Positions 12,056-24,513 of a stretch of 64,000 nucleotides of DNA are shown one piece after another. Origin of the DNA: Rhodeus uyekii (lineage: Eukaryota; Chordata; Actinopteri; Cypriniformes; Acheilognathidae). The stretch spans positions 186,001-250,000 of the forward strand of contig JAWRVZ010000056.1 in the NCBI GenBank assembly GCA_037043235.1. The letters run 5' to 3'. The notes under the pieces are model-generated. The model saw nothing but the letters and a program-made list of their open reading frames with translations. It did no database searches and was not told where the DNA came from. A program made the position numbers and the translations under genes. The stretch's first letter is position 1. The number at the start of each line of letters is the position of its first letter.

Positions 12056-15000
12056 GTGAGAAATACTTTTCATTCAGTTATTTTTACTTGTTTGGTTGAA
12101 TCTACATGAAATGTTCTTGAAGTGGATTTCAAACACTTATTGTTAGTCATTGTTTTTTCTTTCTTTCTTCATTTTGCTTGTTTGACTTCACAGACTGAAA
12201 CTCCACAACTATAATTTAAAAAAAAAAAAGCCAATAAGGACAATTGGATTAATATAGACAGATTATTTTCCATTATGAAAAATCCTAGTAAAACTGAAGT
12301 TGAACTAAAATGTTGCTTACAATACAGTGAATGTGTTCTGAAAAACAGAAAAGTTTTTTTTTTCTTTGTATAGATGACAACATTATCAAAACGATGCTGC
12401 ATGCCAGACAAGTTGACTACTTTAAACATTAGACACAACAATAGTCAGACCGTACGGCAAGGAGAGAGCAACCCAATTGGTTTTAAGAGCAGCTGAGAAA
12501 AAACACAAAACACAATCAATCTAGATACATGAACAAGCTGACTTTGGCCCTTTGAGACAACAGCAAGGTGTTAAAGAGGCCAGTTGCGAAAAAGGGTCTT
12601 ACATTCAGTACATTAGCACAAAAATCAATCACCGGTTTGTTTTGTTTTAATGAATGGATGGATCAATGCTTTTTTTCATGGGAAATGCTAGAATAGAAAT
12701 CCATTTCTAATTTGCTCTTAAATGAATAATACTGGTGTATTTGTGTGAATTGTTTTTGTACACTGGGTTTTAGACTGACTGTGTAGTGTTTTTGTCTTTT
12801 GTGGTTGTGATCTGCCATAGTATACCCTAACATTTAGTTTGCATTACTTTATTTTAAACCTTCTCCTTTTAAATGGATTAAATATATTTTGCCTAGCTCA
12901 ATATGCAGAGATTTTCCCCATAAGAATGTAATAAAAACCACTTGATGCATTCCACATGACCATAAATGCCTATTTTTTGGTTTTACCCTATTAATTACAG
13001 TTTAAATTGAGCAAGACAGTTTCAATTTCATCTATTTTCTTTAATATCATACAGATTGTGGGCATCGAACGGTTGTAAATCTTTGCCAGATCTGAAACAC
13101 ACATACCTCGTTCATTTTTCATTTACACAGTTATCATCTCCTTTTTCGTACCTTCTTTCTTAATCATCTTGGAGGCCATTGTCTATAAAGATGCCCAAAG
13201 ATGCCCAAAAAATGCAAAAAAATGTCCTCGCACTCCGATACAATTCTCGTACACCGATTTGCTCATATACAAAGTCACTCGTAAACCGAGTTATTACTGT
13301 ATGTTATTTGTAGGTTTCTCTATTAATGCATCATGACTTAGCAACATTTTTCAACTAATAGTTTAGGGTTTGACTATCTGTTTAACTAATCAATGGCTGA
13401 TGGGGCAAGTGTTTGAGAAACTTGAGAACCAGAATAGCTAATAACATTTTGCTACTCTGCATTGCAGCTATTCCTACTGAAAGATACAGATCAAACCAGC
13501 AAAGACATGCCATGAAGGCAATTAGACATTTTGGAATTTGTCCTCCTTAACACATCCAAGTTAGTGAACACACAGTAGGAGCAGTGTCTAGTGAATAAAC
13601 ACAGCTAACCGTGAACACACACACACACACCCAGAACAGTAGGCGGCCATTTTGCTCCTGAGCAAGGTGCCTCAGTCATTTCCTGCCGATATTGTGAATC
13701 GAATCTGCAACCTTCGGGTTAGCAGTGTGACTTTCTAACCATTAGGCCACGACTGCCCCAGCCTCTTTGATAGATTGCGGGCACTTTGGCGACTAGGCAC
13801 TGAATAAAATCTATGCACCTCTTTGATTAGGATTAGCAAGAATGTCTGCCCAGAGAGTTTTAAAGTATAAAATTGAATAATTATTATAGTTTATGACTGA
13901 TAATATTCAGAAACCATTGTGTGTGTTAGCCAATCTTTTTTAGTGCTATCTCGAACAGTATTTCTTTTCACGTACGCTGTACTCATTAATACGTTCTCAT
14001 AATTACATTCTTTGCAGACTCGCTTGGGGGAATCAAAAAGAGATTCATTTTTTGGCTTACTTTATCTCAATGGGCTGCTGTAAATGAGCCACAGACAGCT
14101 AATTACAATAACACACACTGGCCATGAGCATTCCCGTTCAATGAGACACACTGCAGAAGCAAAGCCATTACCTCATCATTTGTGTACAGAGAACATTGTG
14201 TGGGAAGCTCTTTTCACAAACGATGAGAATGGAGCACACAGAAAGACTACAGATATATCTCAACCTATTTTCTTTTTACTAGAGAAGCATCTGGCTGATA
14301 CCCCATGTTGTTATCAAGTGCTCCCTTCTCAGTTAACGCATTTAGCAACAGACCGGCCGCAGTGAAACATAGACTATAATCGAATTTTCGCTACAAATAG
14401 AGGGTGAGTGGAATTTGTTTCAGCGATAAAGCTGCAGAAAAGTGCCATGAACTTATAACTGAGACTATCCCCTGTCAAACCTGGGGTTAAGTGTCTTGCT
14501 CGTGGGCACAATGATGATGTCTGTTATCTTGGTTCTTGCTGTTCTGAAACTTTCCAACTATCACTCCTCGGCTTTAAGTCGGTATTCAGAATTCAATCTA
14601 TCATAGAATGTATTTCTGAGTTATACAGAATATTCAATGAGAAATTGATTGGATCTTGTATTTCAGGCATTAAGTTATCTGGCGTTACAGGGGTTTGTTA
14701 TGTCAGTTAAAAAGGATGGTCATTTGACAGGGGAAACATTTAGATTAAAAAAAATGAAGATTGCTATTTTTTGAATAAGGATCTCTGTCGGCGATGAATC
14801 GTGCACACTAACTCCAGAAATGTGTGTTAAAGATATTAAATGGTTAATTTTCACCAACCATATTTGTAAGAAAGAAAGAAAAGTTACTGAATTACTGTTT
14901 TATTGTTGTTGTTTGTTTATTATTTTCTAGAGTAGACTGTGTTCATTTTTCAAAAGTGTAAAATAATTTTTACTCTAATCAAGTGCTGTTGAAACGGAAT

Positions 15001-17597
15001 GCTCAATTACATTTAAGTAAGAAAGACTTTTATACTACCTTGTAGTTTTCTCTAGGCAGATTATATTCACCATTCATCATGACATTTCTATCCTGTTAAT
15101 AAAAATAAGCTATATTACTATATCTTACTGCAAGTCTCTTGTTTTTAAATTTTAACAATAGTAATAAAAAAAATATCAATGTGAAATGTGATTGGCCACA
15201 GCTATGGTCATTCATTCTTGAGAGCAGAGTTAATCTAAAACTGTTCATGTTATAAACCCTAATTCAAGGTGAATCTAGCTTGAGATGGTCATACATTAGT
15301 CTATGAACAACTATAACCAACAAAATGTGAAGAAAAAAGATTCTACAAAGTTTAAGAATTAAAGTTACTTTAATGAGAAACCCCCTGCTGATTTCACCAA
15401 TCTTTTTCAAAAGCCAATTAAGTTGAACTTTTTACAATTAAATATTAAGTACAGTTAAATATAGAAACTTCTTACTTTCACTCAAGTATGCATTTTGATG
15501 AATACTTTCCCTTTTAATTGGTATGATTTTGGAGACGTTACCCATTCGTTCACTAAAATCTCTTTCGTTTAACTTTCTACAACCAGTATTTCCTTGTCAT
15601 TGCCAAGCATTGCAAACTTTTCAACATCTTCACATTAAATGCCAAATGCCTGCTACTATCAAGAAATTTCTCCACAAAGAGGAAACCCAGATGCTACCCA
15701 GACTTAGTGTAGATGCTGGGCATGCTACCCAGACTTAGTGACACTAATAGAGCCCAGGCAGTATGCTAATTAAATGTTCAATTTAACAATGAAGCTAGAA
15801 TTGGGAAGATATATTCTAGTTTCACTGTATAAAATTAGTACTCTTACTCAAACGGTAGAATGATGCGAGTATTTTCAGCCCTTTTATGAAACATGATCCT
15901 AGCAGCTAATCTCTTGACACCATAAACACACATTGAGTTACTTAGAACATCCCTGCAATTAAAATGCTCTGATTTATTTGGATGTATGACAGCGTACGTT
16001 CTTACCCAGCATACTGAAACGCTCTGACTGGTTGGGGTGCGAGCCCGCTTCTACTGAGAGTCTTTGTCCTCCAAATCCAGTCGGTTTGCATGGGAAATCA
16101 CAGAGAGCTTCTTTCAACGGGCTGAATGAGCTGAATGTTTGCCAGGCTGCAGAGGAGACAGGTGGGGCGCGTGGTGAAGGATGATAAGAGACGCCATTGT
16201 TCACGTCTTGAAGTGAATGGTTCAGAGAGTGATAGCAGACCCCAGACTCCTGCAGGTACAGCAGGACTTCCTGTAGATACAGCACTGAAGCAGATTTACC
16301 GTTGGTCCAAACTCGCTCTCTCTAGATTGTGTGATTAAACATGCCTGCAGCAGAGCAAACAAGAAAAAGATAAGAGATAGTCCTGATATCACAGTTTGCT
16401 TTATGTGTCTATTGTAACATGCTCAGATAGGTATAATAGGTTCTCCACATGTTCGTGCTTGAGTCTGCTGTGCAAATGAAAATGCAACTTGAATATTACC
16501 ATATTTATCAATAGCTTAGTGTGTTGCTGTACAGAGCCCTCCAATTGTGAAATCCACTTCTTAGTCCTGCTCTCTACTTAGCTTTTTGTACTAATTGTAT
16601 ATTCATGTGGGTTTTGATTCCAGTACACAAACCTGAAAACAAGAATCATACCTCTTGACTCCTTGAAATAATGACATAATTCTTAAAAAATTATGTATTC
16701 CTAAATTTGGAATATTTGTATTATTTGATTATTATTTTATTTTATTTCAGATGATCAGGGGATAATTTTAGAGGACTTTGCTTTGCATCGGGATCCTGAT
16801 CAGATTTTTTTTAAGAAATTGATTATTGTATTCAACAAGCATGCATTAAATTGATCATAAGTGGCAGTAAATTCACTTATAATGTTAAACAAAGGATTTA
16901 ACAAAGTCCTAACAAAGAATCCTGAACAAAAATGTATCGCTGTTTCTACACTGACATTAAAAATCAATGTTGCTCAAGCACCAAATTAGCATATAAGAAT
17001 GATTTCTGAATGATCATGTGATACTGAAAACTTTAGTAATAATGCAGCTCTACCATCATAGGAATAAATTATATTTTGAAATGTTTAAATATCAAAAAGT
17101 TGTCTGTTGAACCTGTAACTTTTACTATACATTTGATTAAGAAACTTTTGATTATTAGACTTTGAAAAAAATTGTTTTAACTCACACTATGAATGATACT
17201 GTATGTATATTATATTACAACAAAAGAGACTTAACGTATGTAATTATGGGTATTGGACATAAAAATGACATGCCATGATCAATTCGAAAGGTGTATAATT
17301 AGATGCTGTTTTTATTAACCTTTTAAATTTAGAGACCTCATGAAATATTTGTCTGCAAAAAAAGCCAAATGGTGTAAAAATATCATAGTACCTAAAACTT
17401 TTTTTCCCCTTATCCATATATGTAGGAGATTACTCTCTTAGGGCTACTGCTGGGTTAAAAAGAATGTAAATTAAAATTTTGTATGAACTGGTACCACTCT
17501 TGAGGTTATTCAGAAGGTGTAAAGCAGTTTAATCAATGAATGATGAATGAATCATATCATGTTTTATTCCAACACTATTCTTTTCTTCACCCAACAG
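12056..17597 (+). other. lrfn5: lrfn5 intron (phase 2, 5542 bp)
   Basis: The donor gtgag at 12056-12060 and acceptor 'ccaacag' ending at 17597 join AG|A to rebuild an Arg codon, giving 'DSLVYR' followed by 'MIPPTSKNFLVNN', the continuous FnIII sequence expected in this family. The intron holds a tRNA-like SINE at about 13560-13759 and short low-complexity tracts. A minus-strand open frame at 15974-16285 and a plus-strand one at 16135-16338 have no recognisable domain. Confidence 0.9.
13560..13759 (-). repeat. tRNA-like SINE in lrfn5 intron
   Basis: Read on the minus strand, the element begins 'gggcagtcgtggcctaat' and carries an A-box-like TGGCCTAATGG (complement at 13739-13749) and a B-box-like GGTTGCAGATTCGATTC (complement at 13696-13712). 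A SINE body follows with 'tgaggcaccttgctcagg' and a (TG)n stretch at 13614-13631. This matches a very common teleost tRNA-derived repeat. It is not a working tRNA: the arms do not pair properly and the body continues past a tRNA length. Confidence 0.7.
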
Positions 17598-18579
17598 AAT
17601 GATTCCCCCAACGAGCAAAAACTTCCTGGTGAATAACCTGGCTGCTGGGACGCAGTATGATCTGTGCGTTCTGGCAATTTACGACGACGGCATGACCTCT
17701 CTGACGGCCACACGGGTTGTAGGCTGCGTGCAGTTCACCACCGAGTCTGAGTATCTGCGCTGCCACTTCATGCAGTCACAGTTCTTGGGCGGCACAATGA
17801 TCATCATCATCGGGGGCATAATTGTGGCCTCTGTCCTCGTCTTCATCATCATCCTCATGATCCGCTACAAAGTGTGCAACAGCGGCAATGCCGCCAAGGG
17901 GACCTCGGTCACAGATGTGCACTCTCAAACCAACGGGGCGCAATCCCAGGGCTGTACCGTCACGCCGTCTGCATCAAAACAAGGTGCTTTGAGCTTGGAG
18001 GCAGGTGAAGGATGCCAAAAGAGCTCTGCCGCGCCTCTTCCTCCACCTCCAGATTCCCAAACCCAAACCTCAGAGACCTCCATTCCAGACTGCTCCACCT
18101 CCACCTCCCTGGTTTGCCAAAGCTGGACGACACCCGGCTCTTCAGGGTCACTAAAGCCAAAGCGCAAACCAGCGCCAAAGCCTGTCCCTGCAGCCGCCGC
18201 CGAGCCCAAAGTGGAGGCACTACCCGATGCAGAGACGCGAAACACCAACCGAAACAACTCCACTGCCCTTCAGCAGCTGGTCCCAAACCCTCAGCTCCCA
18301 TCCCGCTTTAAAGACACTCCGATTTTAAGGAGGGCGCGTCCGTCTTCGTCCAAGTACATGACACTGCCCGTCGAAGGAGCGCGGGCTAAACGCAGGTACT
18401 CTTTGAACGAGAACCTGTCAAAACATCACTGCTACGTTGGCCCGCAGAAACTGGGGAACGTGTTTTGCAAGCGGAGTATGTCCGTAAATGGAATGCTAGT
18501 CCAAATGGCAAACTCGAATCTAGACAGTGAGAAAACTGCGTTTTCCAGTTCAGAGTGGATTCTAGAGAGCACCGTGTGA
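17598..18579 (+). CDS. lrfn5: lrfn5 coding exon 2: FnIII end, TM helix, cytoplasmic tail with ESTV
   Basis: This exon completes the FnIII domain ('NNLAAGTQYDLCVLAIYDDG'), then encodes a juxtamembrane segment, one transmembrane helix (about residues 528-551 of the spliced protein, 'GGTMIIIIGGIIVASVLVF') and a roughly 238-residue tail. The membrane-proximal part ('RYKVCN', 'SQTNGAQSQGC', 'NTNRNNSTALQ') is LRFN5-like. The distal part ('YMTLPVEG', 'AKRRYSLNEN', 'CKRSMSVNGML', 'FSSSEWILESTV') resembles the C-terminus of LRFN2. The final ESTV fits a class I PDZ ligand that could bind PSD-95-type scaffolds. From memory, mammalian LRFN5 lacks this end. The tail is Pro- and Ser-rich and more GC-rich than the surroundings. 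Spliced length is 789 aa, with the stop at 18577-18579. Confidence 0.95.
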
Positions 18580-19495
18580 ATGTAAGACTGCTGGAAACTA
18601 GATGGAGTGCCTGCATCTCATTGTGTATGTGTGTTTGTGTGTGTGTGTATAGGCGCTCATAGTATATAAATGTGTGTGATAGTATGAATGTGCACGTTTT
18701 GCACCATCTATTTTGTTTCCATCTGCAAATCATATTTTCTGCTGTCTTTTTCTTAATATTTTCTGGGAACCCATGGATTAATGTGGATATTTTATTTGAG
18801 GGAGGTGCTATCCGCTCATAGCCAGTTCCATAACCCAAGAGAGACAAGCCTCCATCTTCACTGAACACGGTGAGCATAATGGTAAGAGGAAAGCATTGGT
18901 GCCTTCCTGTGTCCTCTTACCAGGGTCTCCTACCGGATACAAGCTTTGTGTCAGTTACACAGATAGAAGGAAACATAAGAGATTTCACAAAAAAGCCTTT
19001 CTATTCAAGGAAATGACATTTCCTGCATATTATAGAGAAACTCTTATATAAAAAACAACAACAACTATATAAGGACTTGATACTTGGACGTTATTAAATT
19101 GATATTTTTTAAAAACAAATCAAAGCTTTTTCTTTTCAGTGACATTGATTTTGCCTTTGTTTTAAGGCACAAAAAAAATGTACAGAAAGACAACATCTGC
19201 TGTGTTCTTATGTTGTGTAAAATAATTAAAAAAATAAACTATTCTGGTTGTGTTGTTATGAATGCAAAACAAAATATCATGAAATTAGAAGGTGTTTTGT
19301 AAGTCCTCGTAATGCTTCAATCCGTTTAATACACACAAAATAGTGACATTTCAGGTATTTTGGGATGGCACTTTAGGACCTGTATGTTCTTACATTTCAT
19401 AGTCAATATATAATGTACTTGAACTACAAACATGTTCTTTGAAATTTAAAACATTATTGTTAAATATGTCTTTCCATGAACCACAAATAAACAGA
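18580..19495 (+). other. lrfn5: Probable lrfn5 3' UTR
   Basis: After the stop the sequence becomes AT-rich, with a short TG-rich stretch near 18624-18650. AATAAA signals lie at 19233-19238 and 19486-19491, either of which could end the transcript. The extent is inferred from signals alone and no transcript evidence is available. Confidence 0.45.
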
Positions 19496-20893
19496 GCAGC
19501 AATAAACTGATTTAAAATAATGTAATAAACATAAACTAAACAAATGTAACACAAAACATCCTAATATACTTAACTAATCATTTAAAAAATAAATAAATAC
19601 AAGATAACCATGTGATTTTACACCGAGATATCTGATAATGTCATATTCCTGTACAATCATAATAATTAGAATTCCAACAAAATAAAAGTACACATACTGT
19701 ATATCTCAAACATAGATTTTCAGATTACAATAGTTGTATTATTTAAAAAAAGAGTTATATTAAAAATCTAAAAAAAATATGTATATTTTCTTGTTGCATC
19801 CAGTATATTTTGTCATTAGTTTTTTTATGATAAGATAAGATACCATACCATACCCAACAGACAGTACTTTTCAGTAGCATTATTTTGCATTAAATTACTA
19901 TATACATTATTTACAGTGTGGATATAGTAGTGTATTGGTGTTATCAGTCTGTCTCTTTTACCTGTCTCTCAAACCTCTCTGTTATAAATGGTACTAAGAA
20001 AAAATTTCATCAATGCGACCACAAGTAGACAACACGAAATACAGGTATAAATGGGGTTATAAAAGGTTATATAAGGTATAAAAGGTATAAAAGGTTTTGA
20101 GCATATCTATTATATAATATCTATTTTCAAAGGTAGTCGAAAGCGCATGGTAATGGTCATGTGGTCAAATGCATTCGAACAGCCACAAAACTACTGCGAA
20201 ACTAATGCATAAACATTAATGGTACGTTCAGGATTTGAAGACTCAAGTTCGGTTTGAAGATGAAATTCATACCAAGCACAATGTTCTCTCAATTTTTCCT
20301 AACTTCTCCTTTCGTATTCATATGTAAATTGCAAGCTAATTTGTCTATTTGATCAAAATACATTTACCCACCTATCCCATTTAGTCCCTCCCCTCAAAGA
20401 AAGCTGGACAGAAGTGGTTGAAAGTGGACAAAAGAGACAGATTAAAATACCTGGTGTAAACGAGTATGTGTCTCCCTTGTCTACTTGTCATCCGATCAGC
20501 CAAAGTGTATCTTAATACCCGGTATAAACAGAGGCCCAGTGTGAGCTCCAATCAGGCTCAAGGGTAATATGAGAAAATAATCACCTTGGAAACAGAATTT
20601 AATTCTCTATGGTTCATCATTCATTAAAGCATCTGCATTATAAGATGATTAAGATGACACTGCATCACATCATTTACACACTGGCCTATAAGACGTGTCA
20701 GGAATGTGAGCAAAGATTGTTTTCAATGTTAATGACTTTGTAAATGTGTATAAGGAGGTGATACTTTTTCCGCCGGTCAGGTAACATATTTAAAGATTTC
20801 AAACAAGTTATTTCACAGTACTTTCATAAAAATGAAAGCTGATCACCAGGGGGGATTGGCAGCTGTGTGTGATTCTGATTCAAGACTTCCTGG
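19496..20893. other. AT-rich non-coding sequence downstream of lrfn5
   Basis: There are A/T runs and a local 'ggtataaaaggtataaaagg' repeat at about 20063-20096. No gene or recognised transposon was seen. Confidence 0.5.
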
Positions 20894-21107
20894 GCTGTTA
20901 TAGAAATGGAGCGGCATGGATGTCCTGGTACGTTTGTTTGCAGTAAGACATTTTAAAAACGTCCCCATCAATGTTCAAATGAAACCTACACCTACGTATA
21001 AATGGTGACGCTTTCTTACAAAGTGTCAGGTGACTCAGAGTGGCAGAAGCACACATAAAAAATGTCCTTGCTGTGGCCCCTTTAAGCCCTGGACTCTTAA
21101 TGGTAAG
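20894..21107 (+). repeat. Dispersed repeat, copy A
   Basis: This segment recurs at about 25621-25780 in the same orientation. The best-conserved core is 21026-21107, sharing 'cacataaaaaatgtccttgc' and 'aagccctggact' with the second copy. The upstream 'gttatagaaa', 'cctggta..tttgtttgca' part also matches. Copy A has about 85 bp more between these blocks. No terminal repeats or coding potential are visible, so it could be an old transposon fragment or a duplicated non-coding element. Confidence 0.65.
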
Positions 21108-21439
21108 TAGCTTTAGGAAGATCTCTCTGACCACATATGCTTTCTAGTTGGCGGGCTCCAGAGGCCTTACATCCCTCTTCAGCTCTCTTGTCTCATAGGG
21201 AGACTCACAAGTCAAAGTGCCCATGTGAATTCTGCCGAGAGCTCTGACATTTTCACAGCCCTCACTCCAATTTTTCTGTCACAGGTCTTTAATCAGCATG
21301 TGTCAGCTCATTAGAGGGAAGAGAAAAGTCAAACAGCAGCTCTTTAGGAGGAAATTAAAGAGTAATTGTTATTTACAAGAATGTCTATTCAACTTGAGCA
21401 ATGAACAAATTTCACAATTTTAAAATGTAAATAACATGA

Positions 21440-21890
21440 CCTTCACTACTGCTCATAATAATGATAAACTTTATGGATATAAAAACATCATTTACAAATT
21501 TGTATACGCTAGAAATGGTTTACAAATCATTGTATGCACTTGATGTACAAGAATAGAGTTGCACATCATCTGCATACCAATGACAAACGGCATGTCAGTT
21601 AATTACACTGGCAAGTAAAAGTCTTCTTTCTTCGGCTCTGACAATGGATTTGCCTGGGTACAGTCATCATTTAGAGAAGGGAAGACAGTGGATAAATAGT
21701 CTGCTTTGTGAGTGGCAGTCTTTTGCGCTCACATAGGTTGATGATGTTAGTGCTGTCGTAACCTTCCTTTTCAATAATTTTACTTTGTTTTCATCTGCTA
21801 TGGCCAAACCATTGCCTACAGTATCTTGCAGTATTTTTGAAATAAAATAACGGGCCATTATCAAGCCATGGGAGACACCACAATACACGT
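21440..21890 (-). pseudogene. LINE reverse transcriptase relic, - strand
   Basis: On the minus strand, 'YCGVSHGLIMARYF' (degraded GVPQGSILGPLLF block) is encoded at about 21843-21884, and 'HWYADDVQLYS' with an intact YADD at about 21550-21590. The order fits a reverse transcriptase, but the blocks are farther apart than usual, so something was inserted between them. The frame is broken and only these two blocks are convincing. Confidence 0.55.
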
Positions 21891-22239
21891 TTATCGCGGT
21901 TAATGTGGACTGGAACGCCCCGCGATAAGTGAAAATCCGTGAAGTAGGATCAGCCAATCAGCTCACGGGATACATCCACTTGTGCTCTCATTGGTCGGTC
22001 TCACGCCGGGAACCAATCACGTGCCTTGTCTGAGTGCCCATGGGTGTGTACAAAGTCTGAGAGAGTTTCTCTCTTCATCTGGCATCCTGAGAAACTGTTT
22101 CTCTCGCATCACGATAAAACAACGCTGCTTTCCACAATATGGCTGCCGATATGGCGGTATTTTAGAATTTTTATTTTTTGATGAATATGCGCACTGAGGC
22201 TGCGAAACTTAAACCGCAAAGTGGCGAGGGATTACTGTA
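21885..22239. mobile_element. Possible pogo/Tigger-like element fragment
   Basis: The right end reads 'cgcaaagtggcgagggattactg' in two overlapping parts and is followed by TA. Its complement begins 'cagtaatccctcgcc', a terminus I associate with mariner/pogo-type elements. The left part has a related but diverged 'cgcgataagtgaaaatccgtg' block near 21920. No transposase is visible. The interior is GC-richer than its surroundings. Confidence 0.4.
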
Positions 22240-24351
22240 TCACTTTCTGTTTGTAAAATAAAGATTTTGGGCTGAAAAACCAAACAGATGTTAGATGTCT
22301 TTAACACACACACTAGTTTTGTGAAAAAGGGGGATGCTTCCTTTTCTTTCTTTTTTTGTACAACTTATATATTCATTCAGTTCATATTTAAAACAAGATC
22401 ATTAATTTCCACAAATGCAACTTGGGGCATGGAACATTTATATATTTTCAATGGCCTAATTGTCTGAATACAATTTAAAAAAATCCTTTGTTTTATCTTA
22501 TTATTTTTAAGATTAAAAGGTTGAGTTAAACAGTGTAGTCATTTTAACTAATATTGTTTTATTAAAATATCATGATTCTGAGCTTCTGTAATGTTTGTAT
22601 ATTGTGTCTCATAAAATATAAAAAAGAAAATCTCATAAAAACCTGAGCTAAAACCTGAACCCTTGTATAAATTTGACATCAGACTAAAACACATTTTTTG
22701 AAAAGAAAGCAAAAAATAAATAAATAAAATAAGTAAACACAGTAGAGCACATCACACAGCCTTACAGCCTATGTCAGCATATACTCTCAAAAACAAAAAA
22801 TATATAATTTGGTTCAAATATATATGTTTGGTTGGAGATTCTGTCAAGGCTTGTGTCAGATGTATTTTACACAGCATCTCTGACATGAGCCAGCCTGGAC
22901 AGCAATTTATTTTTTATCACAGCTACACCAACATCCAATAATCTCTGCTAGCTGGTGAAGAAAAATTCACTCAAATTAGAGGTTCACTGGATCAAAACAA
23001 ACTCAAAATCAGTCTGTCCATCCCCTCTGTCTGCAAGAAAGCCTTCTAATGAACCTAAAAATACAATTAAAAACAAATGGACAGATATAAGCATGCATGT
23101 CAAGCTGAAATAATTGTTTAATTACATAGAGGAAGACACCAGTTTGCATCGTTTCTTAAATAATGTAGCATCCTTTCATTAACTTTTAATCTAACAGGGA
23201 TGAAGGAGAGATAATTTTGGCTTATGATAACTGATTGACAAATGCATAAGATTGAAATCCTCTAAATCTATCTGTCCTATATTGCTGGACAGAAGATAAA
23301 ATCTTGCCTGCCATCTGGATCCTCTGCTGAAAAAGAAATGCATTAAATATGCGTACACGTGCTTCTTAGCTTAAAAACCACATCTCTAAGATTTGTATGA
23401 GCACAGGATAATAATGAAACATGCATACAAGTGTACATGCACACAATAATTGGGGATTTGTAAGGTACATATTTTCCCCACATGCATTTGCCTTTCATGG
23501 TTTTTCAAAATAAAATATCATCTTTGATTGATTTTCATGAGATTCACCAATACAGTATACATGTGTGAAGCCAAAATTTCCAAAGAATAAATGTAAATTT
23601 CCAAATCTTATTTTAATTCTAAAAACAAAACATTATGTTAAAATATTAATTGAACAAATTATTCTGAATAAATTCATTTCTGAGCAGATTTAGTGTTCTT
23701 AATGACATGCTTAGTAAGAGCCACAAGGGTTTCTATTAGACTTGGATGAATGCATTTCTAACTAAAATATGCACTATTACGCAAATAAAGTGTTTTTTTT
23801 GTAATTTCTTATACCCAGTATTATTTCACTTATGCATATGCATTGATAACAAACACTGCAGAATTTATGTTAAAATTACATTTTAGTAACTTACAAAAAT
23901 GTAATGGACTTTTGGAAAGCCCAAACCAAAGTCCCAGTCTAACGAATGAAATGTACAAATGTTATTTACGTCTGAAAATAGATATTTTCCTAAACATCAA
24001 TGATTTATTAATGTTTAAATGCAAACTTCTTTTTAGAAAATGTAGTGACAAAGCAAAATGTTTCCATTTATCCATCATTCAGTTAGTGTAGTTGAAACCC
24101 AGAAGCTGCTGTTTGATGCTTTTCCCCAAAGCCTTGGCTGAGAGTTCGAAAATCCCCCACTTGCACACTTCAGGAAAGTAGTTTCGTTTCTGCATGGTGT
24201 GTCATGTCCAGAGAACTGGGGAGACTAATGAGAATAGAGACAAGTAGGCGGTCTGATTCCTCTCCATTAGCATTGATTTGCACTTTAAGGAGACTGTAAT
24301 TTAACCACATTCTTCTCCACGATAGTCGGTCTTGTGTGGAAGGAATGAGGG
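22240..24351. other. AT-rich non-coding sequence
   Basis: No gene or clear transposon was recognised. The last ~100 bp ('aatgagaatagagacaag', 'tccattagcattgatttg') is less AT-rich and lies just upstream of the promoter-like site at 24352, so it could be regulatory. This is inference only. Confidence 0.45.
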
Positions 24352-24366
24352 ATGCAAATATAAAGG
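24352..24366 (+). promoter_or_regulatory. Octamer plus TATA-like core promoter candidate
   Basis: ATGCAAAT (24352-24359, POU-factor octamer) runs directly into TATAAAGG (24359-24366). A start site would be expected near 24390. A short ATG-initiated segment with a consensus splice donor follows at 24493-24513, which makes the site more than a chance TATA match. No conservation data were available. Confidence 0.4.
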
Positions 24367-24389
24367 AAGGATCAAAGCCGCGAGAGCTC

Positions 24390-24507
24390 TATGCTTCAAA
24401 GAGGCCTTCAGCTTGAACACACAGGATCCACGTTAAGTCAGCGAGACATCTAAGGTGTTGTGCTGTCAGTACCTCAACACGGGAATGCAGTCATGGCTAA
24501 AAAGTTT
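24390..24507 (+). CDS. Putative first exon of an unidentified gene (5' UTR plus MAKKF)
   Basis: Downstream of the octamer/TATA site, about 100 nt of possible leader leads to ATGGCTAAAAAGTTT at 24493-24507, encoding Met-Ala-Lys-Lys-Phe, followed at once by gtaagt (24508-24513), a perfect donor. A small TATA-driven gene with a very short first coding exon would look like this. I could not find a convincing exon 2 in the next few kb and do not recognise the five residues. It may be an alternative or non-coding transcript, or chance. Confidence 0.3.
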
Positions 24508-24513
24508 GTAAGT

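Noticed and set aside
11391..12099. Antisense and shifted frames over lrfn5 exon 1
   Set aside because: The conserved LRR/Ig/FnIII frame explains the region, and the others show no domain or homologous motif.
13690..13759. tRNA gene
   Set aside because: A and B boxes are present, but cloverleaf pairing is poor and the sequence continues into a SINE body.
16135..16338. Possible alternative lrfn5 exon within the intron
   Set aside because: An open frame exists, but the known FnIII sequence is continuous across the 12055/17598 junction and no family member has extra residues there.
17925..18311. Overlapping open frames on both strands inside lrfn5 exon 2
   Set aside because: They lie over the conserved lrfn5 tail and reflect its GC-rich, stop-poor composition.
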